Source: Metapseudomonas boanensis (GTDB lineage: Bacteria; Pseudomonadota; Gammaproteobacteria; Pseudomonadales; Pseudomonadaceae). From it: a stretch of DNA of 64,000 nucleotides. The stretch lies in contig NZ_JAGTIS010000001.1 of NCBI RefSeq assembly GCF_018704125.1, positions 744,001 through 808,000 on the forward strand, read 5' to 3'. The notes under the pieces are model-generated. The model did no database searches. It was not told where the DNA came from and saw only the letters and a program-made list of their open reading frames with translations. Below, piece by piece: positions 56,739 through 64,000 of the stretch. The position numbers and the translations under genes are program-made. Within the stretch, counting starts at the first letter, position 1, and each line of letters opens with the position of its first letter.

Positions 56739-56828
56739 ATGAGCATTCTCGACGGGGCGTCCCTGGTTCTCGCCACGGGGCTTTTCATCTATTTGCTGGT
56801 GGCGCTGCTGCGCGCCGAGCGCGGCTAG
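56739..56828 (+). CDS. kdpF: KdpF, small potassium-pump subunit
   Basis: This 29-residue peptide, [16 protein letters not shown] plus [13 protein letters not shown], is a single membrane helix of the size and type of KdpF, the stabilising subunit of the KdpFABC potassium ATPase. AAGGAG (56725-56730) lies eight bases before the ATG. kdpA starts eight bases after its stop, with its ribosome site overlapping the kdpF stop (TAGGAGG). Confidence 0.93.
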   Translation: MSILDGASLVLATGLFIYLLVALLRAERG

Positions 56829-56836
56829 GAGGCGGC

Positions 56837-58537
56837 ATGCACGTTCAAGACTATGGCCTGATCCTGGCTTTCTTCGTGCTGGTGCTGGTGCCAGCACCGT
56901 TTCTCGGGCGCTTCTTCTATCGGGTGATGGAGGGTGAACGCACTTTCCTGGCCCCGATATTCGCGCCGGTGGAGCGGCTCAGCTATCGCCTCTCCGGCGT
57001 CGACCCCAACCGTGAACAGGACTGGAAAACCTATGCACGAGCCTTGGTGGCCTTCTCCCTGACCAGCCTGGTGGCACTGTTCGCCATCCTCATGCTGCAG
57101 GGTATGCTTCCGCTAAACCCGCAGAAGCAGCCGGGCCTGGAGTGGACCCTGGCGTTCAACACCGCGGTCAGCTTCATGACCAACACCAACTGGCAGGCCT
57201 ACAGCGGTGAGGCCACCCTGAGCTACTTCAGCCAGATGGTCGGCCTTGGCGTGCAGAACTTCGTCAGCCCTGCCGTCGGCCTGGCCGTATTGGTGGTGTT
57301 CTGTCGCGGCATCGCCCGTCGCTCGACTGACAGTGTGGGCAACTTCTGGGTCGACCTGACCCGCGCAACGCTCTATGTCCTGCTACCGCTGTGCGTGCTG
57401 CTGGCGCTGTTCCTGGTTTGGCAGGGTGTACCGCAGACTTTCCTCGGATACGCCCATGCCGTGACTCTGCAGGGTGCTGACCAGAGCATTCCGCTCGGTC
57501 CGGCAGCCAGCCAGATTGCCATCAAGCAACTGGGCACCAATGGCGGCGGCTTCTTCGGCGTCAACTCAGCGCATCCGTTCGAGAACCCGACTGCCTGGAG
57601 CAACTTGCTGGAGATGGCCTCCATCATCCTGGTCCCTGCGGCGCTGGTGTTCACCTTCGGCCACTACGTCAAGGACCTGCGCCAGAGCCGTGCACTGTTG
57701 GTGTGCATGCTTGTGCTCTTCATCATCGGCCTGGGCGTGACCCTGTGGAGCGAGTACCAGCCGAACCCGGCGCTGGCTTCCCTGCCGGTCGAGCAGACGG
57801 GTTCGCTGGAAGGCAAGGAAAGCCGATTCGGCATAGCCGGTTCGGCGCTCTGGGCGGTCACCACCACGGCGGCGTCCAACGGCTCGGTCAATGCCATGCA
57901 TGACAGCTTCAGCGCCATTGGCGGCATGATCCCGATGTTCAACATGATGCTCGGCGAGATCATCTTCGGCGGTGTTGGCGCGGGCCTCTACGGCATGCTG
58001 GTGTTCGTCCTGATCGCCGTGTTCCTCGCCGGCCTGATGATCGGCCGCACCCCGGAATACCTCGGCAAGAAGCTGGAAGCCCGCGAAGTGCGCCTGCTGG
58101 TGGCAACCCTGCTGGTGATGCCGATCGGCGTGCTGGTGTTCTGTGGCCTGGCCATCAGCCTGGAAGGCCCGGCTGCGTCCATCACCAACTCCGGTGCGCA
58201 TGGCTTCAGCCAGGCGCTCTATGCCTACACCTCAGGTACCGCCAACAACGGTTCGGCCTTTGCCGGCTTTAGTGCCAACACGCCGTTCCACAACCTGATG
58301 ATTGGCCTGGCCATGCTCCTCGGTCGCTTCGGCTACATCCTTCCGGTGCTGGCCATTGCCGGCAGTCTGGCCGCCAAGAGGCGCGCGCCGCTGGGTGCCA
58401 ACAGCTTCCCGACCCATGGTCCGCTGTTCGTCACGCTGCTGACCCTGACCATCCTCCTGGTCGGCGGGTTGACCTTCCTGCCGGCGCTGGCCCTTGGGCC
58501 GATCGCCGAACACTTTGCGCTGATCCAGGGCTTCTAA
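56837..58537 (+). CDS. kdpA: Potassium-transporting ATPase subunit A, KdpA
   Basis: This 566-residue protein is the potassium channel-like subunit of KdpFABC. About ten helices include four selectivity-filter-like segments. One is [20 protein letters not shown] near 107-126, another is [21 protein letters not shown] near 228, and [16 protein letters not shown]-like sequence appears near 345. [19 protein letters not shown] lies near 465. ATG 56837 follows TAGGAGG by four bases. A longer frame from 56408 crosses kdpF and is not coding. Confidence 0.97.
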   Translation: MHVQDYGLILAFFVLVLVPAPFLGRFFYRVMEGERTFLAPIFAPVERLSYRLSGVDPNREQDWKTYARALVAFSLTSLVALFAILMLQGMLPLNPQKQPGLEWTLAFNTAVSFMTNTNWQAYSGEATLSYFSQMVGLGVQNFVSPAVGLAVLVVFCRGIARRSTDSVGNFWVDLTRATLYVLLPLCVLLALFLVWQGVPQTFLGYAHAVTLQGADQSIPLGPAASQIAIKQLGTNGGGFFGVNSAHPFENPTAWSNLLEMASIILVPAALVFTFGHYVKDLRQSRALLVCMLVLFIIGLGVTLWSEYQPNPALASLPVEQTGSLEGKESRFGIAGSALWAVTTTAASNGSVNAMHDSFSAIGGMIPMFNMMLGEIIFGGVGAGLYGMLVFVLIAVFLAGLMIGRTPEYLGKKLEAREVRLLVATLLVMPIGVLVFCGLAISLEGPAASITNSGAHGFSQALYAYTSGTANNGSAFAGFSANTPFHNLMIGLAMLLGRFGYILPVLAIAGSLAAKRRAPLGANSFPTHGPLFVTLLTLTILLVGGLTFLPALALGPIAEHFALIQGF

Positions 58538-58548
58538 GGGAGATCACA

Positions 58549-60600
58549 ATGAATGCCCCCATACAGGCGCACAAAAGCGCCAAAGTCCAACCCAAGACCA
58601 CCTTCGATGCACTGTGGAAGCAAGCGTTGATCCAGGCTTTCGTCAAGCTGGACCCGCGCCAGCTGGTTCGCTCGCCGGTGATCCTGGTCGTTGAGTTAAC
58701 CGCTGTTCTGACGACGATCCTCTGTGCCATCCCGAGCCCTGCGGTGAGCACAGGTCTGGCAGTGCAAATCGCACTCTGGCTGTGGTTTACCGTGCTCTTC
58801 GCCAACTTCGCCGAGGCATTGGCCGAGGGCCGTGGCAAGGCCCGCGCAGACAGCCTGCGAGCCGGCAGCCAGGGGCTGAACGCGCGTCGGCAGAAGAGCG
58901 GCGGCCAGTTCGAAACCGTCCCTGCCAGCACCTTGCGCAAGGGCGATATCGTCCGTGTCGAAGCTGGCGAGCTGATCCCCGGCGACGGCGAAGTAATCCA
59001 AGGGATCGCCGCCGTCAACGAAGCAGCGATTACCGGCGAGTCTGCGCCGGTTATCCGTGAGTCCGGCGGTGACCGCTCCGCTGTCACCGGCAACACCCGC
59101 ATCGTCTCCGACTGGCTGCTGGTGAAGATCACCGCCAACCCGGGCGAGTCGACCCTCGACCGCATGATTGCCCTGGTGGAAGGCGCCAAACGCCAGAAGA
59201 CGCCCAACGAGGTGGCGCTGGACATCCTGCTGATCGGCCTGACACTGATCTTCCTCCTTGTGGTGGCCAGCCTGCAGCCGTTCGCCCGCTTTGCCGGTGG
59301 TGACCTGCCGCTGGTGTATCTGTTGGCCCTGCTGGTGACGCTGATTCCGACCACCATCGGTGGCCTGCTCTCGGCCATCGGCATTGCTGGTATGGACCGC
59401 CTGGTGCGCCTGAATGTGATCGCCAAGTCTGGCCGGGCGGTAGAAGCGGCCGGTGACGTGCATGTGTTGCTGCTAGACAAGACTGGCACCATCACCTTCG
59501 GCAACCGCCGTTGCAGCGCGATGATCAAGGCACCGGGCGTGTCTAGCAACGAGCTGGCCGAAGCTGCCCTGCTGGCCTCGCTGGCCGACGAAACCCCCGA
59601 AGGCAAATCGATTGTCGAATACCTGCGTAACCTGCACTCGTTACAGGCGCCGGAGCGCGAGCAGATCGAGGTCATCCCGTTTACCGCTGAAACTCGTCTG
59701 TCCGGCGCCGACTGGGCTGGCCACAGCTACCGCAAGGGCGCGGTGGATGCGGTGCTGGACTGGGTTGGCGTCAGCCGCAGCGACGTGCCGGCACCTCTGG
59801 CCCGTGAGATCGAGAAGATCGCCCAGAGCGGTGGCACGCCGCTGCTGGTCTCTGCCGACAATAAGCTGCTCGGCGCCATTCACCTCAAGGACGTGGTCAA
59901 GCCGGGCATCCGCGACCGTTTCGCCGAACTGCGGCAGATGGGCATTCGTACCGTGATGGTCACCGGTGACAACCCGCTGACCGCCGCCGCCATTGCTGCC
60001 GAGGCCGGCGTGGACGACGTGATCGCCGAGGCCACGCCGGAGAAGAAGCTCGCCCGCATCCGCCAGGAACAGGGCGAGGGCAAGATGGTCGCCATGTGCG
60101 GTGATGGCGCCAACGACGCGCCGGCGCTGGCCCAGGCTGACGTCGGCCTGGCCATGAACGATGGCACCCAGGCTGCCCGCGAAGCCGCCAACCTGGTGGA
60201 CCTGGATTCCGATCCGACCAAGCTGCTGGACGTGGTGCAGGTGGGCAAGGAGCTGCTGGTGACCCGCGGTGCGCTGACTACCTTCTCGGTAGCCAACGAT
60301 GTGGCCAAGTACTTCGCCATCCTCCCGGCGCTGTTCGCGGGCATCCATCCGCAACTGGGCGTACTCAACATCATGCACCTGGCCAGCCCGCAGAGCGCGA
60401 TCCTCTCGGCCATCGTGTTCAACGCACTGGTCATCATCGCGCTGGTCCCGCTGGCCCTGCGTGGGGTTCGCGTACAGGCCACCGACGCGGCCCACCTGCT
60501 GCGTCGCAACCTGTTGATCTACGGCCTGGGCGGCATCGTTGCTCCCTTCGTGTGCATCAAGGTGATCGATGTGCTGCTGACCGCCGTCGGCCTGGTGTGA
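58549..60600 (+). CDS. kdpB: Potassium-transporting ATPase subunit B, KdpB
   Basis: This 683-residue P-type ATPase subunit energises potassium uptake. Key residues are the phosphorylated D310 in [12 protein letters not shown], the actuator TGES at residues 162-165, [10 protein letters not shown] for nucleotide binding and [25 protein letters not shown]-type hinge near 517-530. Length equals that of E. coli KdpB. AGGGAGATCAC lies before the ATG. kdpC follows after 91 bases containing a GC-rich hairpin. Confidence 0.98.
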   Translation: MNAPIQAHKSAKVQPKTTFDALWKQALIQAFVKLDPRQLVRSPVILVVELTAVLTTILCAIPSPAVSTGLAVQIALWLWFTVLFANFAEALAEGRGKARADSLRAGSQGLNARRQKSGGQFETVPASTLRKGDIVRVEAGELIPGDGEVIQGIAAVNEAAITGESAPVIRESGGDRSAVTGNTRIVSDWLLVKITANPGESTLDRMIALVEGAKRQKTPNEVALDILLIGLTLIFLLVVASLQPFARFAGGDLPLVYLLALLVTLIPTTIGGLLSAIGIAGMDRLVRLNVIAKSGRAVEAAGDVHVLLLDKTGTITFGNRRCSAMIKAPGVSSNELAEAALLASLADETPEGKSIVEYLRNLHSLQAPEREQIEVIPFTAETRLSGADWAGHSYRKGAVDAVLDWVGVSRSDVPAPLAREIEKIAQSGGTPLLVSADNKLLGAIHLKDVVKPGIRDRFAELRQMGIRTVMVTGDNPLTAAAIAAEAGVDDVIAEATPEKKLARIRQEQGEGKMVAMCGDGANDAPALAQADVGLAMNDGTQAAREAANLVDLDSDPTKLLDVVQVGKELLVTRGALTTFSVANDVAKYFAILPALFAGIHPQLGVLNIMHLASPQSAILSAIVFNALVIIALVPLALRGVRVQATDAAHLLRRNLLIYGLGGIVAPFVCIKVIDVLLTAVGLV

Positions 60601-60606
60601 TGGATC

Positions 60607-60634
60607 GCCCCTCTCCCGCTTATGGGGGAGGGGC
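60607..60634. repeat. GC-rich hairpin between kdpB and kdpC
   Basis: GCCCCTCTCCC and GGGGAGGGGC form a stem of about 10 bp within the operon. The sequence belongs to the same dispersed type as 51176 and 56530. With no T-tract it probably does not stop transcription fully. Confidence 0.6.
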
Positions 60635-60691
60635 AGGTGGGAGGACCTGACTTGTCCCGCCTGAACTTAGATTTCTGTAGAGGAACTGAAT

Positions 60692-61243
60692 ATGCTTACG
60701 CAACTTCGCCCGGCCCTGAGCATACTGGCTTTGATGACCCTGATCACTGGTGTTGCCTACCCGCTGGCCGTAACCGGCATTGCCCAAGTCGTTTTTCCGG
60801 AGCAGGCCAATGGCAGTCTGGTGCGCGATGCCAAGGGCGCGATTCGTGGCAGCGCGCTGGTGGCGCAGAGTTTCGAGGGCCCTGAGTGGTTCCAGCCCCG
60901 GCCTTCGGCGGCGTCCTTCGCCACTGTGGCCAGTGGTGCCAGCAACCTTGCGCCGAGCAACCCAGCCCTGGCCGACCGTATCGGCAAGGATGCTGCGCGG
61001 CTGGCAACGGAAGGCCAGGGCAAGGTGCCTATGGCCCTGGTCACCACCTCGGGCAGTGGTCTGGACCCACATCTGCCAACGGCTGCGGCGCGCTACCAGA
61101 TCCCGCGCATCGCCGCCGAACGCGGCGTTCCAGCCGAAGCCCTGGCCCGCCTGGTTGACCTCAACACCGAGCGCCCGTTGGTGGGGCCCGCGGTGGTCAA
61201 CGTACTGGCCCTGAACATCCAGTTGAATGAGATGCCTCGATGA
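60692..61243 (+). CDS. kdpC: Potassium-transporting ATPase subunit C, KdpC
   Basis: This 183-residue subunit has one N-terminal helix (about 10-32, [22 protein letters not shown]) and a periplasmic domain with WFQPRPSAA near 65 and [19 protein letters not shown] near 112-130, both typical of KdpC. A TAGAGGAA site lies before the ATG. Its stop overlaps the kdpD start (ATGA). Confidence 0.96.
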   Translation: MLTQLRPALSILALMTLITGVAYPLAVTGIAQVVFPEQANGSLVRDAKGAIRGSALVAQSFEGPEWFQPRPSAASFATVASGASNLAPSNPALADRIGKDAARLATEGQGKVPMALVTTSGSGLDPHLPTAAARYQIPRIAAERGVPAEALARLVDLNTERPLVGPAVVNVLALNIQLNEMPR

Positions 61244-63888
61244 GTGATGCCCTCCGCGCCGATGCACTGCTGGCCGAAATGCCCCGGGAGGGGCGCGGCC
61301 GACTGAAAGTATTCCTCGGCGCGGCACCGGGTGTAGGCAAGACCTTCGCCATGCTCCAGGCCGCCCAGGCGCAACTGCGGCAGGGCGTGAATCTGCGCGT
61401 TGGCGTGGTGGAAACCCATGGCCGCGCGGAAACCGAATCCATGCTCGCCGGCCTGCCGCAGCAGCCGCTGCGTCGCCTGGACTACCGTGGCATGGCCATG
61501 ACCGAGATGGACCTCGATGGTTTGCTCGCGCAGCGGCCGAAACTGGCGCTGGTGGACGAGTTGGCCCACACCAATGCGCCAGGTAGTCGCCACGCCAAGC
61601 GCTGGCAGGATGTGCAGGAACTTCTGGATACCGGCATTGACGTCTACACCACGGTCAACGTCCAGCACCTCGAAGCCCTCAACGACCAGGTACGTGACAT
61701 CACGGGCGTGCAGGTGCGCGAGACGCTGCCCGACTGGGTGTTGCAGGAGGCCGACGAGATTCTCCTGGTGGATCTGCCTCCACGGGAGCTGCTCGAGCGC
61801 TTGCGCGAGGGCAAGGTCTATGTGCCGGAGCAGGCCCGTGCCGCCATCGACGCCTTCTTCAGCCAGACCAACCTCACTGCCTTGCGAGAGCTGGCCATGC
61901 AGACGGCCGCCGCACGTGTCGATGCGGATCTCAATCGCCGTTATCGCCAGCGTGGCCAGGAAGCACCGGCCGTGCGTGGACGCCTGCTAGTGGGCATTGA
62001 CGGCGACCATCAGGCCGAGCGCCTGGTGCGCCATGCCTGCCGGGTCGCCGAGCGCCGCCACCTGCCGTGGTCGGTGGTCCACGTGGATACCGGCATTGGG
62101 CGCTCGGAAGAGGCACGCGTGCAGCTGCAAGGCGCCCAGCAGCTGGCTGAGCGGTTGGGCGGCGAGGTAGTCACGCTGCGTGGCGAATCGGTGGCCAAGG
62201 CTTTGGTGGAGCATGCCGATGAGAGACGTGCCAGCCTGCTGCTGGTTGGCAGGAGCCGACAGCGCTTGCGTCGTCACTGGCTGGGTCGGGGACTGGCCGA
62301 GCGGCTCCTGCGCCAGGCCAATGGCCTGGAGATCAGCGTGATCGACACCGAAGTCGACCGGCGTCCGGCCACGGCCAGGGCCCGTCAGCCGGTGCGTCTG
62401 CTCGATTACGGTGTGGCGATGGTCGCAGCAGTAGCCGCCACGGGGCTGGCCTGGGTGGTGTCGCACACGCTGGCGCTGCCGAACATCTCCCTGGTGTTTC
62501 TCGCCGCAGTGCTGCTGGTCGCCGTCCGCAGCAGCCTGGGACCAGCGCTGGCCTGCGCCGCGCTGTCCTTCCTGGCCTATGACTTTCTCTTCATACCGCC
62601 CACCTTCTCGTTCACCATCGCCCGCCAGGAGGATGTGCTCACCTTGCTGTTCTTCCTGCTCATGGCGGGGTTGACCGGCAACCTGGCCTCACGCCAGCGA
62701 CGCCAGCTCGATGCTTTGCGCGATACCCAGACGGAAACCACCGTCTTGCTCGACCTGTCGCGCAAGCTCACCGCAGCCACTGACCGCCAGGCGGTGCTGA
62801 ATGTCGCCGTGCAGCAGTTCTCCGCCTGGACCGACGTGGAGGTCTGCCTGCTGGCCCGTGGCAAGGATGGTGTGTGGAAGGTGGAAGCTGGCGTCCAGCG
62901 CTTGCTGGCCGACCAGGAGCGCGCCGCCGCCGAGTGGTCCTGGCAGCATGACCAGCCTGCGGGCCTGGGCACTGATACCCTGCCAGGCGGGCGCTGGTGG
63001 TGGCTTCCGCTATCGGGCGAGGAGGGGCCGCTGGTGCTGCTGGGTGTCAGCCCGCGCGACGAAGCCCCGCTGCCGGCCCCGCGTCGACGCTTGATCGCCG
63101 CCCTCGGGCAGCCTTTGGCCCAAGCCCTGGCCCGCGCCCAACTGGCCGAGGATCTGGAGGCCGCGCGCCTGCATGGCGAAACCGAACAGCTGCGTAGTGC
63201 CTTGCTCGCGTCCGTCTCCCACGACCTTCGTACCCCGCTCACGGCCATGCGCGGCTCCATCGACAGTCTGTTGGCGCTGGGCGAGGCCATTCCCCTGGGG
63301 GACCGACTCGAACTGCTCGAAGGCACCCGCGATGAGGCCGAGCGGCTCGATCGCTACATCCAGAACCTGCTGGACATGACCCGCCTCGGCCATGGCGGCT
63401 TGAAGCTCGCACGCGACTGGGTGGCGCCCGTGGATATCGTCGCCAGCGCGCTGCAGCGCTTGCGACCCGTGCTGGCGCCGTTGCAGGTGGAAACCCTGAT
63501 TCCCAAAGAGCTACCGCTGCTCTACGTACATGCCGCATTGATCGAGCAGGCCCTGGTCAATGTGCTGGAGAACGCGGCACGTTTCTCTCCCAGCCAAGGC
63601 CGCCTGCGGATCAGCGTGGAGGCAGATGACGTCGAGCTGCGCTTCGCCGTCAGCGATCAGGGTCCGGGTATCCCGCTTGAAGAACGCGACAAGATCTTCG
63701 ACATGTTCTATACCGCTGCCCGTGGCGATCGGGGCGGGCAGGGTACCGGACTGGGCCTCGCTATCTGCCAGGGCATGGTCGGTGCCCATGGCGGCAGGGT
63801 TTCGGTGGGTGATGGCATCGATGGCCAGGGCACGACCCTGACCCTGCACCTGCCTCTGCACCCGCAGCCGCAGCTGGAAGAAGAGTGA
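61240..63888 (+). CDS. kdpD: Osmosensitive K+ channel histidine kinase KdpD
   Basis: This 882-residue sensor regulates kdpFABC with KdpE. The KdpD domain (about 20-230) has the Walker A motif [13 protein letters not shown] (G27-T35), and [21 protein letters not shown] follows. Next come a USP-like domain (about 247-365), four helices of a DUF4118 region (about 390-500), a GAF-like stretch (about 520-640), HisKA with H661 in [21 protein letters not shown], and HATPase with [18 protein letters not shown] and [11 protein letters not shown]. The ATG overlaps kdpC. No kdpE start is visible in the 112 bases that follow. Confidence 0.97.
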   Translation: MSDALRADALLAEMPREGRGRLKVFLGAAPGVGKTFAMLQAAQAQLRQGVNLRVGVVETHGRAETESMLAGLPQQPLRRLDYRGMAMTEMDLDGLLAQRPKLALVDELAHTNAPGSRHAKRWQDVQELLDTGIDVYTTVNVQHLEALNDQVRDITGVQVRETLPDWVLQEADEILLVDLPPRELLERLREGKVYVPEQARAAIDAFFSQTNLTALRELAMQTAAARVDADLNRRYRQRGQEAPAVRGRLLVGIDGDHQAERLVRHACRVAERRHLPWSVVHVDTGIGRSEEARVQLQGAQQLAERLGGEVVTLRGESVAKALVEHADERRASLLLVGRSRQRLRRHWLGRGLAERLLRQANGLEISVIDTEVDRRPATARARQPVRLLDYGVAMVAAVAATGLAWVVSHTLALPNISLVFLAAVLLVAVRSSLGPALACAALSFLAYDFLFIPPTFSFTIARQEDVLTLLFFLLMAGLTGNLASRQRRQLDALRDTQTETTVLLDLSRKLTAATDRQAVLNVAVQQFSAWTDVEVCLLARGKDGVWKVEAGVQRLLADQERAAAEWSWQHDQPAGLGTDTLPGGRWWWLPLSGEEGPLVLLGVSPRDEAPLPAPRRRLIAALGQPLAQALARAQLAEDLEAARLHGETEQLRSALLASVSHDLRTPLTAMRGSIDSLLALGEAIPLGDRLELLEGTRDEAERLDRYIQNLLDMTRLGHGGLKLARDWVAPVDIVASALQRLRPVLAPLQVETLIPKELPLLYVHAALIEQALVNVLENAARFSPSQGRLRISVEADDVELRFAVSDQGPGIPLEERDKIFDMFYTAARGDRGGQGTGLGLAICQGMVGAHGGRVSVGDGIDGQGTTLTLHLPLHPQPQLEEE

Positions 63889-64000
63889 ATGGCCGGTCAT
63901 ACGAGTGGGTTTCCGGGGATGCTTGTTCTGTGGGGGCAAATTCAGTGGCTATGTCCCAGTTAGGTATTGCAACTGGCCGCATTCCCTGTAGAAGCGAGCT
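63889..64000 (+). other. End of window after kdpD, with REP start
   Basis: The last 112 bases hold no convincing gene start. The final bases, CTGTAGAAGCGAGCT (63986-64000), match the beginning of a Pseudomonas REP unit, cut by the window edge. The usual next gene, kdpE, does not start here. Confidence 0.55.

Noticed and set aside
56408-56836. A longer start for KdpA
   Set aside because: The extension crosses kdpF and the upstream repeats. ATG 56837 is preceded by TAGGAGG.

Overview
The window is a chromosomal stretch of a Pseudomonas species (Gammaproteobacteria). It has high GC, short Shine-Dalgarno-led genes packed into overlapping operons, an E. coli-like lipid A and peptidoglycan gene set, a gltA/sdhCDAB/sucAB-lpdG-sucCD TCA block, fabAB and kdpFABCD. 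From memory, the gene order follows two separate P. aeruginosa PAO1 segments: the PA2988-PA2977 envelope cluster and the PA1575-PA1636 segment. These meet just after murB, near 9.0-9.1 kb, so this is not P. aeruginosa itself. No phage, plasmid, IS element, CRISPR, rRNA or tRNA was recognised.

Region 1 (1-9000), envelope: the end of lolD, lolE, a DUF2062 gene, comEC, a TolQ/TolR-like pair, lpxK, a Trm112-like gene, kdsB, a tyrosine phosphatase and murB. From the TolQ gene to murB the genes overlap or nearly touch. Region 2 (9100-13170), small housekeeping genes: ppnP, a DEDDh exonuclease, a hydroxyisobutyrate-dehydrogenase-like enzyme, a broken DUF486 gene, an orphan ORF, a YkgJ cysteine-cluster protein and a START-domain protein. 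Region 3 (13200-26260), TCA cycle: gltA is divergent from sdhCDAB, sucAB, lpdG and sucCD. Both divergent promoters look like good sigma-70 promoters. Structured leaders precede sucA and sucC.

Region 4 (26500-37800): branched-chain amino acid carrier, DUF599, MAPEG, a small lipoprotein, two hot-dog thioesterases, a membrane protein, htpG with a sigma-32 promoter, then dienelactone-hydrolase-like, pirin, OsmC, amidohydrolase and DUF3859 genes. Region 5 (37860-46610): a response regulator with a soluble PAS/GAF hybrid kinase, a methanethiol-methyltransferase-like protein, fabB/fabA and a membrane hybrid kinase of the PA1611 type. Region 6 (47000-56300): gpsA, DUF4389, sixA, an acyl-CoA synthetase with thioesterase, a remnant AraC gene with REP-type repeats, two alpha/beta hydrolases, a GST, DUF4892 and an AI-2E family permease. 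Region 7 (56300-64000): the kdpFABC potassium pump and the kdpD sensor. Three helically phased repeats lie upstream. The window ends 112 bases past kdpD with no kdpE start visible.

The most unusual signals are the seven-A run before the sdhC start, which separates a well-placed ribosome site from the sdhC frame; the 11/33-bp phased repeats before kdpF; the structured sucA and sucC leaders; a DesT-like palindrome upstream of fabA; and remnants of decayed genes near 11.0-12.2 kb and 51.5-51.9 kb.
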